From Nitrosopumilus zosterae (GTDB lineage: Archaea; Thermoproteota; Nitrososphaeria; Nitrososphaerales; Nitrosopumilaceae): 64,000 nt of DNA. The DNA lies in assembly GCF_025998175.1 (NCBI RefSeq), contig NZ_AP026695.1, positions 558,001-622,000 of the forward strand. The letters run 5' to 3'. Below the pieces are notes generated by a model, which searched no databases, had not been told where the DNA came from, and saw only the letters and a list, made by a program, of their open reading frames with translations. Numbering within the stretch: position 1 is the stretch's first letter; every line of letters starts with the position of its first letter. The position numbers were made by a program, and so were the translations under genes. Shown here in pieces: positions 18,526 to 26,297 of this stretch.

Positions 18526-19632
18526 ATGCAGTTATTAGAATTTCAAGCCAAAGAGTTATTTCGAGAATATGGAATCAATTTGCTTCCCAGTATTTCATCT
18601 ACAAATATAGAAGAAGGCAGAAAACATGCAAAAGAGTTAGGATATCCATTTGTAATTAAAATCCAAGTGCCAGTAGGCGGAAGAGGAAAGGCAGGAGGCA
18701 TTCAAAAATGTCAAAACGACGATGAGTTTGAACTAAAATATCCTCAGGTAATGGATTTGACAATAAAGGGAGAAAAAGCAAGAGCGATTTTGCTTGAAAA
18801 AATGGCTGACATCAAAAAAGAGTTGTATTTATCATTATTTTTGAATCGTTCAAAGAGATGCTACACAATTATTGCATCATCTGAAGGAGGTGTGGAGATT
18901 GAGTCAGTAAAAAACCAAATTATTAAAGAAGTCGGGTTGGGCGATGTTTCAGACGAGATTGCAAGAGAAGTTGCAAAAGAGATAGGATTGCAAGGAAATA
19001 CAGCAGAACAATTTGTAGATACACTAAAGAAATTATCAAAACTCACCATTGAAAAAGAAGCAGAGCTTGTAGAAATTAATCCTCTTGCAATCATGCAAGA
19101 CGATTCAATCATGGCCCTTGATGGCAAATTTGTAACAGATGACAACAGTAACTTTAGACACCCAGAATTACAAAAATATCAAGAGAAGACGGAAATTGAA
19201 GAGCAAGCTGAAAAAAGTGGATTTTCTTTAGTAGAGTTAGAGGGGGACATTGCAGTTGTGGGAAACGGTGCAGGACTAGTGATGTCCACACTAGATATGC
19301 TATCAGACAATGGTGGCAAGCCAGCATGTTTCTTAGATGTTGGTGGTGGTGCGACTACAGAGTCAGTTTATGAAGCATTGACTTTGATCAGCAAATTAAG
19401 CAGGGTTAAAGGAATTCTAGTGAACCTCTATGGAGGAATTGTAAAAACAACAGTAGTGGCAGAGGCATTTCTAAAAGCTTATGAGGATAATTTAATCGAC
19501 TTGCCAGTATTTGCAAGACTAAAGGGAACTGAATCAGATAAAGCAAAAGAGATGTTACAAGGTTCTAGAACCAACATATTTGATTCAGTTGAAGGTGCAA
19601 TCAATGCTGCAGTGATGGGAATAAAGAAATGA
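18526..19632 (+). CDS. sucC: Succinyl-CoA synthetase beta subunit
   Basis: 368 residues, ATP-grasp plus CoA-ligase domains. MQLLEFQAKELFREYGI is the typical start. KIQVPVGGRGKAGGI is the nucleotide-binding loop, EINPLAIM and DGKFVTDDN the metal/ATP site, and FLDVGGGATTE the C-terminal phosphohistidine-facing loop. Pairs with the alpha subunit, whose start overlaps its stop by four bases. Converts succinyl-CoA and NDP plus phosphate to succinate and NTP. In ammonia-oxidising archaea it belongs to the (incomplete) TCA and 3-hydroxypropionate/4-hydroxybutyrate network, although the cycle-specific CoA ligases there are different ADP-forming enzymes. Confidence 0.94.
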   Translation: MQLLEFQAKELFREYGINLLPSISSTNIEEGRKHAKELGYPFVIKIQVPVGGRGKAGGIQKCQNDDEFELKYPQVMDLTIKGEKARAILLEKMADIKKELYLSLFLNRSKRCYTIIASSEGGVEIESVKNQIIKEVGLGDVSDEIAREVAKEIGLQGNTAEQFVDTLKKLSKLTIEKEAELVEINPLAIMQDDSIMALDGKFVTDDNSNFRHPELQKYQEKTEIEEQAEKSGFSLVELEGDIAVVGNGAGLVMSTLDMLSDNGGKPACFLDVGGGATTESVYEALTLISKLSRVKGILVNLYGGIVKTTVVAEAFLKAYEDNLIDLPVFARLKGTESDKAKEMLQGSRTNIFDSVEGAINAAVMGIKK

Positions 19633-20546
19633 CAGACATTTTTGGATTGCTAAAGGGAAAACCTGGAGAACCAGACTATGAGAAAAAAGGGGTGATAGTT
19701 CAAGGGATTACAGGATCGTACGGTTCACTACATGCAGCAAATATGATAGCGTATGGAACAAATGTAGTAGCAGGAGTTACTCCGGGCAAAGGAGGCCAAG
19801 CATGGAATGATAGCGTACCAATTTACAACACAATGCAAGAGGCAGTTGATAAAACAAATGCAAAAATTTCAATTATTTTTGTTCCAGCTAAATTCTTTCT
19901 GGGAGCCGCCAAAGAAGCTCTGGAAGCAGGAATCAAATTACTAGTTGCAATTCCAGAACACGTTCCAATAAGAGACACAATGGAGACGCTAGAATTGGCA
20001 AATAAAAAAGGAGCAGTGGTAATAGGGCCAAATACTCCAGGGATAATGATTCCAGAATTAATCAAAATTGGAATTATGCCACCAATGCCGTTCAAAGCAG
20101 GAAAGATTGCAGTATTATCAAAAAGTGGGACCTTACTTTATGAAATTTCAGATGCATTAACCAATGCAGGGTTTGGTCAATCAATCACCATTGGAATTGG
20201 TGGAGACCCGATTAATGGAACAAGACTGATTGACGCTTTTGAAATGGTAAAAGATATTCCGGACTTGGAAGGAATGGTAGTGGTTGGGGAAATAGGCGGA
20301 GACTCGGAGGAAATTTTAGCTCAAAGAATCATTGATAGTGGATTTAACAAGCCCACCGTAGCATACATTGCAGGAAGAGCAGCCCCCAAAGAAAAGAGAA
20401 TGGGGCACGCAGGAGCAATAGTGATGGGAACATATGGGTCAGCAGAGTCCAAGATTTCAATGTTTAACAAGGCAAACATCCCTGTAGCAAAAAGACCTGC
20501 CGAAGTACCAGTATTATTAGCAGGAAAAATGGAAAAATCCGATTAA
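19629..20546 (+). CDS. sucD: Succinyl-CoA synthetase alpha subunit
   Basis: 305 residues. CoA-binding Rossmann domain (VIVQGITGSYGSLHAANMI; GVTPGKGGQ) and the catalytic phosphohistidine in MGHAGAIVMG at about residue 260. PNTPGIMIP and GEIGGDSEE are conserved segments. ATGA overlap with sucC means translational coupling and balanced subunits. Length is normal. Confidence 0.95.
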   Translation: MTDIFGLLKGKPGEPDYEKKGVIVQGITGSYGSLHAANMIAYGTNVVAGVTPGKGGQAWNDSVPIYNTMQEAVDKTNAKISIIFVPAKFFLGAAKEALEAGIKLLVAIPEHVPIRDTMETLELANKKGAVVIGPNTPGIMIPELIKIGIMPPMPFKAGKIAVLSKSGTLLYEISDALTNAGFGQSITIGIGGDPINGTRLIDAFEMVKDIPDLEGMVVVGEIGGDSEEILAQRIIDSGFNKPTVAYIAGRAAPKEKRMGHAGAIVMGTYGSAESKISMFNKANIPVAKRPAEVPVLLAGKMEKSD

Positions 20547-20577
20547 AATAAAAGAGAGGGATTCAGGAGTCAATTAA

Positions 20578-20745
20578 ATGCCCATTACAGACCCAGAAAA
20601 GAAACGAATTGCACAGCAAGCACGTCTAGTCATGAGAATTTGCTTCAAATGTGGATGCAGAAACGATATTGGCGCATCACGATGTAGAAAATGCAGAAAC
20701 CCATACTTGAGACTAAAGAACAGAAATCTGGGCGTAAAGAAATAG
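20578..20745 (+). CDS. rpl40e: Ribosomal protein L40e
   Basis: 55 residues, starting MPITDPEKKRIAQQARLVM. Four cysteines in a zinc ribbon, CFKCGC and CRKC, and a basic tail NRNLGVKK identify archaeal L40e, which binds the large ribosomal subunit. Downstream of sucD by 31 bases, possibly cotranscribed. Confidence 0.93.
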   Translation: MPITDPEKKRIAQQARLVMRICFKCGCRNDIGASRCRKCRNPYLRLKNRNLGVKK

Positions 20746-20747
20746 GA

Positions 20748-20996
20748 CTAAAAGTTCATCAATCTTTGTCGATAACTTACAATGGCAGACTTTAATTCGT
20801 TATTGTATTTCATGATAAATGATTTAGCAGATTCTGGATTGTCAAGTTCCTCCAGGTATAATTGAAGATCATCGGGCAATTGATCATTCATCTGATAAAG
20901 AACTTTGGCCGCCTCTACATACTGTCCTAGATTATCGGCATAGTCGTATGCCAATTTCATCCTGTTAATTAGCGCATCAAATTCTTGAAGGGACAT
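20748..20996 (-). CDS. Small helical protein of unknown function
   Basis: 82 residues if it starts at MSLQEFDALINRM; a further in-frame ATG at 21011 would add five residues. Entirely helical, mildly acidic, no membrane segment and no motif I recognise (QYVEAAKVLYQMNDQLPDDL). It converges on rpl40e with two bases between stops. Codon use and frame quality look genuine. Confidence 0.65.
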   Translation of the reverse strand: MSLQEFDALINRMKLAYDYADNLGQYVEAAKVLYQMNDQLPDDLQLYLEELDNPESAKSFIMKYNNELKSAIVSYRQRLMNF

Positions 20997-21092
20997 GAGT
21001 GTTATTCTCAAAATCAGTAGAAAAAGTCAAGGTAATAACAGTATAATGGCAAAACCTAAAGACAAAAAAACTCGTCTTTTAGTAGATTCGTT

Positions 21093-21186
21093 GGACCGGT
21101 CGTCTAGTTTGGTTTGGATGACGCACTCACACTGCGTAAGGAATTTTTTCCCGCAAAGGTCGTGGGTTCAAATCCCATCCGGTCCA
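21093..21186 (+). tRNA. tRNA-Val (anticodon CAC) with a non-canonical intron
   Basis: Acceptor stem GGACCGG (21093-21099) pairs perfectly with CCGGTCC (21179-21185), discriminator A at 21186. The anticodon stem ACGCA/TGCGT closes the loop CTCACAC, anticodon CAC at 21128-21130, reading GTG valine codons. T arm GTGGG-TTCAAAT-CCCAT. The variable region as written is 19 bases too long and holds an intron (21139-21157). After removal the variable loop is AGGTC and the tRNA is 75 bases, as expected with a 10-base D loop. No CCA is encoded. The 3' end is the attachment site of the integrated element. Confidence 0.93.
21139..21157 (+). other. tRNA intron in the variable loop (bulge-helix-bulge)
   Basis: Central helix TGCG (21133-21136) with CGCA (21152-21155), 3-base bulges TAA (21137-21139) and AAG (21156-21158), inner stem GGAA/TTCC with a TTTT loop. 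Cutting after the second base of each bulge removes 19 bases and leaves a normal 5-base variable loop. The site is between tRNA positions 44 and 45, not the canonical 37/38. The outer helix is weak (two base pairs). Processing would need the archaeal splicing endonuclease. Confidence 0.82.
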
Positions 21187-21188
21187 TT
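21172..21188 (+). other. attL core
   Basis: ATCCCATCCGGTCCATT, covering the end of the T arm, the 3' acceptor strand, the discriminator and two bases beyond the tRNA. Identical to 39303-39319. Because the whole 3' end is recreated, the tRNA gene stays intact. Confidence 0.85.
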
Positions 21189-21233
21189 TACCATCATGGG
21201 TGTTAAATACGACCCACATCATGGCATCATCTA

Positions 21234-22418
21234 ATGGAAATTACCCTAGAAAAGATCAACACCAGAAGCGATCCCTACCAATTGTTTTTAGACTCAGTAA
21301 AAAATAAGGAAACTGTTAGACGATACAGAAACTTACTCTACACGTTTCTCAAACTAATTCCAAATCAGATTTACCATGATGTATTAGGAGAAGTACCTCC
21401 AGATAGAGAAAAAGAAACACTTGCAAAATATTTTGTAGATGTTGCAAGAAAAGATTCTGAGATTGCTGCAAATATTATTGCAGCATACATCAAAGAAGAC
21501 AAAAAAAGAATAGAATCTGGTGAAATTAGTCCCCAAACCATCCCAAATCATATCAAGCCAATCAAGGTTTTACTTGATTCTAATCGCATTGCAATTCACT
21601 GGAAATCTCTTACAAAACTATACCCTAGAATCACAAGAGGATCAAATGACAGAGCATACACACGAGAAGAAATACAAAAAATGCTCGAGGTTTCAAAAGA
21701 CATTACAGATAAAGTGATTATCCTGATGTACTCCTCAGGAGGATTCAGACTCGAAGCGTGGGATTACTTTACTTGGAAGGATTTGGTCTTTTTCAAAAAT
21801 AATGATGGAAGTTACAAAGGTGCAGCATTGATTGTTTATAGAAATGATCCGGAACAATACTGGACATTTATCACGCCAGAGTCATGTAAAGCCCTGGAAA
21901 TTTATCGTGAGAAATGGAAATCAGAGATTGGGCAATATCCAAAACCAGAGGAACCATTAATCAGGACAGTAAAATTCCCCATGATTCGCAGACTCAATCA
22001 AAAAGGAGTAAGAAAAAGAGTAGAAAAAGTAGTTAGAGAGATAGGCCTTAGACCACCATTGCCTCCAGGAAAAAGAAGACATGAGGTAAAACTTGATCAT
22101 GGTTTTAGAAAATTCTTTAACACAAATCTACGACGTGCCAAAGTTGATTTTTTGGACAAAGAGGACATGATGGGTCACAAAATAGGTCTAGAAAGACATT
22201 ATGAGAGATATCAGGAAGAAGATTTTGAACGATTCCCAGAATATGAAAAAGCCATTCCTTTTCTAACCATATCTGATGAGGAAAGAGCCAAACTAGAAAA
22301 CATAAAGTTAAGACAAGAGAAATCTGAACTGGAAAAGAAGAATGCAGAGCTAGAAGCTATAAAGGTAAAATTAGACGAACTTTGGGCAGACAAGCAACGC
22401 ATGGAAAATAACAATTAA
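21234..22418 (+). CDS. Tyrosine-recombinase integrase
   Basis: 394 residues. N-terminal SAM-like/core-binding region (NKETVRRYRNLLYTFLKLI), then the catalytic domain: first Arg in SSGGFRLEAWDYF, HGFR (the HxxR motif), a late His in MMGHKIGLERHYERY, and the nucleophile Tyr most likely in that same HYERY segment. The last 50 residues form a charged coiled coil (KLRQEKSELEKKNAELE). It starts 46 bases after the attL core and points into the element. Catalyses integration and excision at tRNA-Val. Confidence 0.92.
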   Translation: MEITLEKINTRSDPYQLFLDSVKNKETVRRYRNLLYTFLKLIPNQIYHDVLGEVPPDREKETLAKYFVDVARKDSEIAANIIAAYIKEDKKRIESGEISPQTIPNHIKPIKVLLDSNRIAIHWKSLTKLYPRITRGSNDRAYTREEIQKMLEVSKDITDKVIILMYSSGGFRLEAWDYFTWKDLVFFKNNDGSYKGAALIVYRNDPEQYWTFITPESCKALEIYREKWKSEIGQYPKPEEPLIRTVKFPMIRRLNQKGVRKRVEKVVREIGLRPPLPPGKRRHEVKLDHGFRKFFNTNLRRAKVDFLDKEDMMGHKIGLERHYERYQEEDFERFPEYEKAIPFLTISDEERAKLENIKLRQEKSELEKKNAELEAIKVKLDELWADKQRMENNN

Positions 22419-22424
22419 CTCACA

Positions 22425-23441
22425 CTATTTGCATAGAGTAATTCCAAGATAGTCTAATCTATCTAGACTCTTTTTCTTAAATTTCTCTTTTTCCTGTTTA
22501 GACAACATGTCATTGGATTCTACACCTTTAATCATGTATTTTACTGCCTTTTCTTTTTGCCCTTTGTATAGAAAATAATGTGCTTGACTAAAGTAGTAAT
22601 TTTGACGATGTAATCTTTCATAAGAATAAAACATCTTATCAAGAAAATCTTTGATATCCTCATCATCTATTGCTTTTACAAAATGTTGTATAGAATAGTA
22701 AGCACTTTCAATTTGTCTAGTGTAGAATCCAAGTGTTATGTCTCCATCAAATGTATTAAATGTAATACTATACTTGGTATTGCCAGATATTGAATCACTC
22801 AATAACATTTTGGAATCAGGTTTAATTATTGTTAGATCATACAAATTATACACATTTACTCTGGGATTATTTTTCAAGTAATCCCATTTCCCAAAAATTA
22901 GGGGTAATCTATGAGAGTAATTTTTTGCAACAATATCCATTATTGTAGTTGGAAATTCTTTTTGTTTACTATAGTCATACCATTTAACATTTGAATCCAT
23001 TTCCAACATATTTTTATAATTTCCAGAATATACAATCTCAAGATCCATAAACAACTTGATTGCATATAAAATTCCATTGTGGGATAATTCATATTTTTTA
23101 TGAAGTTTGTCTTCTGCCTTGCTTGGAGTAACAGCTCCTTTTTCTATCAATCCTGTAACATTTGTTTTTTTATCGCCCACTATAATTCGACGATATGTTA
23201 TGTATCTACTATTTTTGGGTTTGAATTGTTGAGATAATCCATCAGATTCTACAATCTCATTAATTGTTGATGGTCCTCTTTCTGCAAGAATCTTGATTAT
23301 AGTAAAAAAATTCCTATGCTCGGGTTTTGACCATTTTACCTTATCAAATTTTCTTTCTCTGAATGCAGTACTAGTGGGTTCTGGATATTGAATTCCAATT
23401 CTTTCGATGAATCTCTTATACTGATCAAAAAATATATTCAA
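22425..23441 (-). CDS. Winged-helix protein, paralogue A
   Basis: 338 residues from a TTG at 23441. The region around residues 45-85 (IKILAERGPSTINEIVESDGLSQ) is a helix-turn-helix of winged type. It is clearly related to the 467-residue protein at 33197 in the same element: ILAERGPSTINEIV against ILAEHGPSTISEIV, KKYELSHNGILYAIKLF against KKYELSYYGIFLAIRVF, and NYSHRLPLIFGKWDYLK against NYSIFLPLIFGKWEFIK. The last 100 residues are helical and charged. A perfect 14-bp palindrome covers its start codon, which suggests autoregulation. Confidence 0.75.
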   Translation of the reverse strand: MNIFFDQYKRFIERIGIQYPEPTSTAFRERKFDKVKWSKPEHRNFFTIIKILAERGPSTINEIVESDGLSQQFKPKNSRYITYRRIIVGDKKTNVTGLIEKGAVTPSKAEDKLHKKYELSHNGILYAIKLFMDLEIVYSGNYKNMLEMDSNVKWYDYSKQKEFPTTIMDIVAKNYSHRLPLIFGKWDYLKNNPRVNVYNLYDLTIIKPDSKMLLSDSISGNTKYSITFNTFDGDITLGFYTRQIESAYYSIQHFVKAIDDEDIKDFLDKMFYSYERLHRQNYYFSQAHYFLYKGQKEKAVKYMIKGVESNDMLSKQEKEKFKKKSLDRLDYLGITLCK

Positions 23442-23453
23442 TAGTATACTATT
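23440..23453. promoter_or_regulatory. Palindromic operator over the start of the winged-helix gene
   Basis: AATAGTATACTATT is a perfect 14-bp palindrome. It covers the first bases of the TTG start at 23441. A near-identical site lies at 23527-23540. Confidence 0.55.
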
Positions 23454-23526
23454 AAATCAATTATATTAATATAGATTATGCCCAAATACAGGCATAAATT
23501 TACCAATTTCCTATATGAGGACTTTT

Positions 23527-23540
23527 AATAGTAGACTATT
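23527..23540. promoter_or_regulatory. Second palindromic operator, upstream of the RHH gene
   Basis: AATAGTAGACTATT differs from the first site by one central base. It sits about 30 bases before an AT-rich TATA-like run (23553-23566) that precedes the RHH gene at 23583. Two copies of one site in a divergent region suggest one regulator for both genes. Confidence 0.5.
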
Positions 23541-23582
23541 TTAGTAATATAACTTATTTAATAAAACTTCAAACCCATGCTC

Positions 23583-23726
23583 ATGAAAAAAAGCAAGTTT
23601 GTCGGCATCACTATCCCAAAAGAGCTTTATGACAAAATAGAGAAAAAACGAGGAGATTTGCCAAGATCTTACATTTACAAAAAACTCGTAGAAACAGGAT
23701 ATGAACAAGGTGAATTAAAATGGTAG
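23583..23726 (+). CDS. Ribbon-helix-helix DNA-binding protein
   Basis: 47 residues, MKKSKFVGITIPKELYDKIE at the start. One beta strand (FVGITI) and two helices fit the CopG/Arc-type RHH fold, in which dimers bind palindromes and repress. An in-frame ATG two codons upstream (23577) is also possible; the TATA-like run at 23553-23566 favours the one used here. The stop overlaps the next start. Confidence 0.75.
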   Translation: MKKSKFVGITIPKELYDKIEKKRGDLPRSYIYKKLVETGYEQGELKW

Positions 23727-23896
23727 TTGAGCCAACCTATGTTTGTTCTAGTAATCATGAATTTGTATACTTGATCACTTTTAGTGTCGGAGATGAGAAT
23801 AAAACCTATCGTGTTTGCAAAGAATGCAGTAAACTAGATTATTTTAAAAAATTCATCGTAAATAAAATCCCCTTAATTTCTACGGAGATGAGTTGA
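23720..23896 (+). CDS. Small Cys-containing protein, possible zinc knuckle
   Basis: 58 residues, MVVEPTYVCSSNHEFVYLIT first, then RVCKECSKLDYF. A CxxxH and a CxxC pair could bind one zinc. It overlaps the RHH gene by seven bases and ends immediately before the TTG of the ParB-MT-A70 gene, so all three seem to be one transcript. Function unknown. Confidence 0.6.
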   Translation: MVVEPTYVCSSNHEFVYLITFSVGDENKTYRVCKECSKLDYFKKFIVNKIPLISTEMS

Positions 23897-25093
23897 TTGG
23901 TGGATTTACATGTTAATCCTGAACTGTTTGCACTAGTTCCTGAACCAACAAAAGAAGATTTTGCTGCACTGAAAAAATCAATAGAGGCTAACGGACAACA
24001 CAATCCAATTATTGTTTGGAAAGATCCTGTTTCAAGTAAAGATTTCATAATTGATGGTCATTCACGCTATGAAACTTGTAAACAATTAAAGATAGAACCA
24101 ATAATAGAATACAAACAATTTGATAACTGGCTTGTTGCTATGAAATTTGCAGTTCAAGTAAATAGCAACAGACGACATCTTAGTGCTATTCAAAAAGTGG
24201 AGCTTGCTTTACGAGAGATTGAAATTGAAGGAAAAATTGCTAAAGAACGTCAAAAATCCACTCTTCCCAAGAAAGGCGAGAAAGGATTTCAAAAATCTGT
24301 GCCAAATGGCATGCACACTGGAAATACCTGTGAGATAGTATCTAAAAAAACAGGTCTAAGTTCACGAACTGTTGCACGATTGAAGCGAATATTAGATGAT
24401 GGGACAGATGAACTAAAACGTGATGTTGCTTCTGGTAAAAAGACTGCAGCATCTGCTGAACGCCTAATAAAATTAGAACAAATTCATACAAACCCCATAT
24501 CTTTGCCTGAGGGTAAATTCAAAATAATATTGTGTGATGTGCCTTACAAATATGATTTTGAGGGAGAAGGAGCACCAAACTATCCTACTCTGTCAGAAGA
24601 AGAAATTATCAAACTCAAAGACCAACACGGCAGACCCATAACTGACTTGTTTGCAACTGATGCAATAATCTTCTTCTGGGCACCATTTCCTAAGCTAGAA
24701 GACGCATTACGCATAATTCATGCCTGGGGATTTTCTTACAAAACGGGCATAGTCTGGTCCAAAGAAAAAGAAGGCATTTCACAGCAAGGAACAGGCCATT
24801 ATGTTGTTGCGACTTGTGAGACAATACTCATTGCAACCAAAGGAAAACCAGGTATACCTCTACCAAAAAACAGACCTCTCGGAATACTTAGGGCACCAAG
24901 AACTAACACCCATTCTCAAAAACCAGACATTACAAGACATTGGATTGAAAAGATGTACCCTAATGAAAAATATCTAGAGTTGTTTGCAAGAGAAACTGCA
25001 AAAGGATGGACTGCCTGGGGCAATCAACTGGATTTCCCAAAAATAACCAAACCAGTTATCAAAAAAGGAATTTTGGATTATCTTGAAAGATAA
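23897..25093 (+). CDS. ParB domain fused to an MT-A70-like DNA methyltransferase
   Basis: 398 residues from a TTG. Residues about 1-105 are a ParB/Srx-fold domain: VNPELFALVPEPTKEDF, then IIDGHSRYETCKQL. Residues about 125-200 hold a KorB-like HTH (SKKTGLSSRTVARLKRI). From 210 to the end is an MT-A70 fold (ILCDVPYKYDFEG, FWAPFPKLEDALRII, LELFARETAKGWTAWGNQ). MT-A70 enzymes make N6-methyladenine with a DPPW motif; here the motif reads DVPY near residue 214, so activity is uncertain. The sister gene at 31683 has canonical DPPW. Similar fusions occur in phage and plasmid genomes, where ParB-like domains may help target DNA. Confidence 0.85.
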   Translation: MVDLHVNPELFALVPEPTKEDFAALKKSIEANGQHNPIIVWKDPVSSKDFIIDGHSRYETCKQLKIEPIIEYKQFDNWLVAMKFAVQVNSNRRHLSAIQKVELALREIEIEGKIAKERQKSTLPKKGEKGFQKSVPNGMHTGNTCEIVSKKTGLSSRTVARLKRILDDGTDELKRDVASGKKTAASAERLIKLEQIHTNPISLPEGKFKIILCDVPYKYDFEGEGAPNYPTLSEEEIIKLKDQHGRPITDLFATDAIIFFWAPFPKLEDALRIIHAWGFSYKTGIVWSKEKEGISQQGTGHYVVATCETILIATKGKPGIPLPKNRPLGILRAPRTNTHSQKPDITRHWIEKMYPNEKYLELFARETAKGWTAWGNQLDFPKITKPVIKKGILDYLER

Positions 25094-26102
25094 AACATGT
25101 GACACAAAACCAACGTTTCAACAAAACTTTCCATATCATAATGATCATGCCATTGAGCAAAGTGAACCGTATGCCAACAATTTTGATAATGATGATGAAC
25201 TATACAATGACTGGGAACTTGATGATTATCACTTGTTGACAAATTGGGAAACAGCAGAGCATAATGGTTGGAGACTTCCAGCAACAAAAGAACCTCATTA
25301 TTGGTGTGCACAATGGAACCACAAGGGATGTATACATTCAGAAGATCATCAAACACATGACGGTAAAATATTCATAAGACGCTATCAACTTTCATGTTTC
25401 CGACCAGCTTGTAAAACATGCTGGGAGAAATGGATAGGAAGACAATCAAATGTAGCCACTAGAAAGATTGAAAGATATTCAAAAAAAGAAAACATCTCAC
25501 CAATACATATCGTCCTTTCGGTATCTAATTGGGACTACGAACTAGATTACAAACAAATGAAACAAAAAGCAAGAAAGATTCTAAATGAAATTAAGATTAG
25601 AGGAGGAAGTATAATTTTTCATCCATTTCGTTTCAACAAGAAAATACGATGTTGGTATTTTTCTCCTCATTTTCACGTAGTGGGTTTTGGTTTTATTCCT
25701 AAAGGTTCTCTAGTTGATGCCTATCATCAAAATGGTTGGTTTGTAAAATATTTGGGAGTTAGAAAATCTGTCTTTGCTACGTTCTACTATCTGTTATCAC
25801 ATTGTGGAATAAGACATAGAACTCGTGCAACAACCTGGTTTGGTGACTTGTCATATAGCAAACTGGAAAAAGAAATTTTACCTGATTTTAGTAAATGCCC
25901 ACTTTGTGGAAGAAAACTAACAGAGATTTACTATAAGGGATGGGATCCGCCAATAGAATCTAATTCATTTTTCGAAGGATTCTTAGATTCTGAAGGGTGG
26001 TGTGTAGTAATAACTGAAAAACACATAGAACCTTGTAACTTTGAATACGCTCCAACTAGAGAATTAAATAATTTACTACAAAGTTTAGAACAGGCAAGAT
26101 AA
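25083..26102 (+). CDS. Candidate HUH-type rolling-circle replication initiator
   Basis: 339 residues from a TTG that overlaps the previous stop by 11 bases. The key motif is SPHFHVVGFGF at about residue 195, the His-hydrophobic-His pair that binds the metal in HUH endonucleases. A strand before it (IHIVLSVSNW) suits motif 1, and tyrosines 45 residues later (VFATFYYLLSHCG) suit the nucleophile motif. The N-terminus has a cysteine cluster (CFRPACKTCWEKW) and the C-terminus a zinc ribbon CPLCGRKL. These features occur in Rep proteins of archaeal plasmids and viruses. I see no nick site nearby. HUH call is good, a Rep role is inference. Confidence 0.65.
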   Translation: MKDKTCDTKPTFQQNFPYHNDHAIEQSEPYANNFDNDDELYNDWELDDYHLLTNWETAEHNGWRLPATKEPHYWCAQWNHKGCIHSEDHQTHDGKIFIRRYQLSCFRPACKTCWEKWIGRQSNVATRKIERYSKKENISPIHIVLSVSNWDYELDYKQMKQKARKILNEIKIRGGSIIFHPFRFNKKIRCWYFSPHFHVVGFGFIPKGSLVDAYHQNGWFVKYLGVRKSVFATFYYLLSHCGIRHRTRATTWFGDLSYSKLEKEILPDFSKCPLCGRKLTEIYYKGWDPPIESNSFFEGFLDSEGWCVVITEKHIEPCNFEYAPTRELNNLLQSLEQAR

Positions 26103-26297
26103 AACAGATTTGTTTTTAGACAATGATTATAATATGATACCCTATTTATGAAACACAAATAAATTTAAGATAAAACATGCAAGCAATTGTATTCAAATTA
26201 AGAATAATTTAATGAAAATATTTACTATGGCAATAGCATTAAGGTATGAAAATAAACAAATTTAACATATCTCTTTTGAAAAAATATTCTATTTCAT

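Noticed and set aside
20995-21234. 79-codon plus-strand frame over the tRNA
   Set aside because: It runs straight through the complete tRNA-Val gene and overlaps the small minus-strand gene start; composition has no protein-like pattern.
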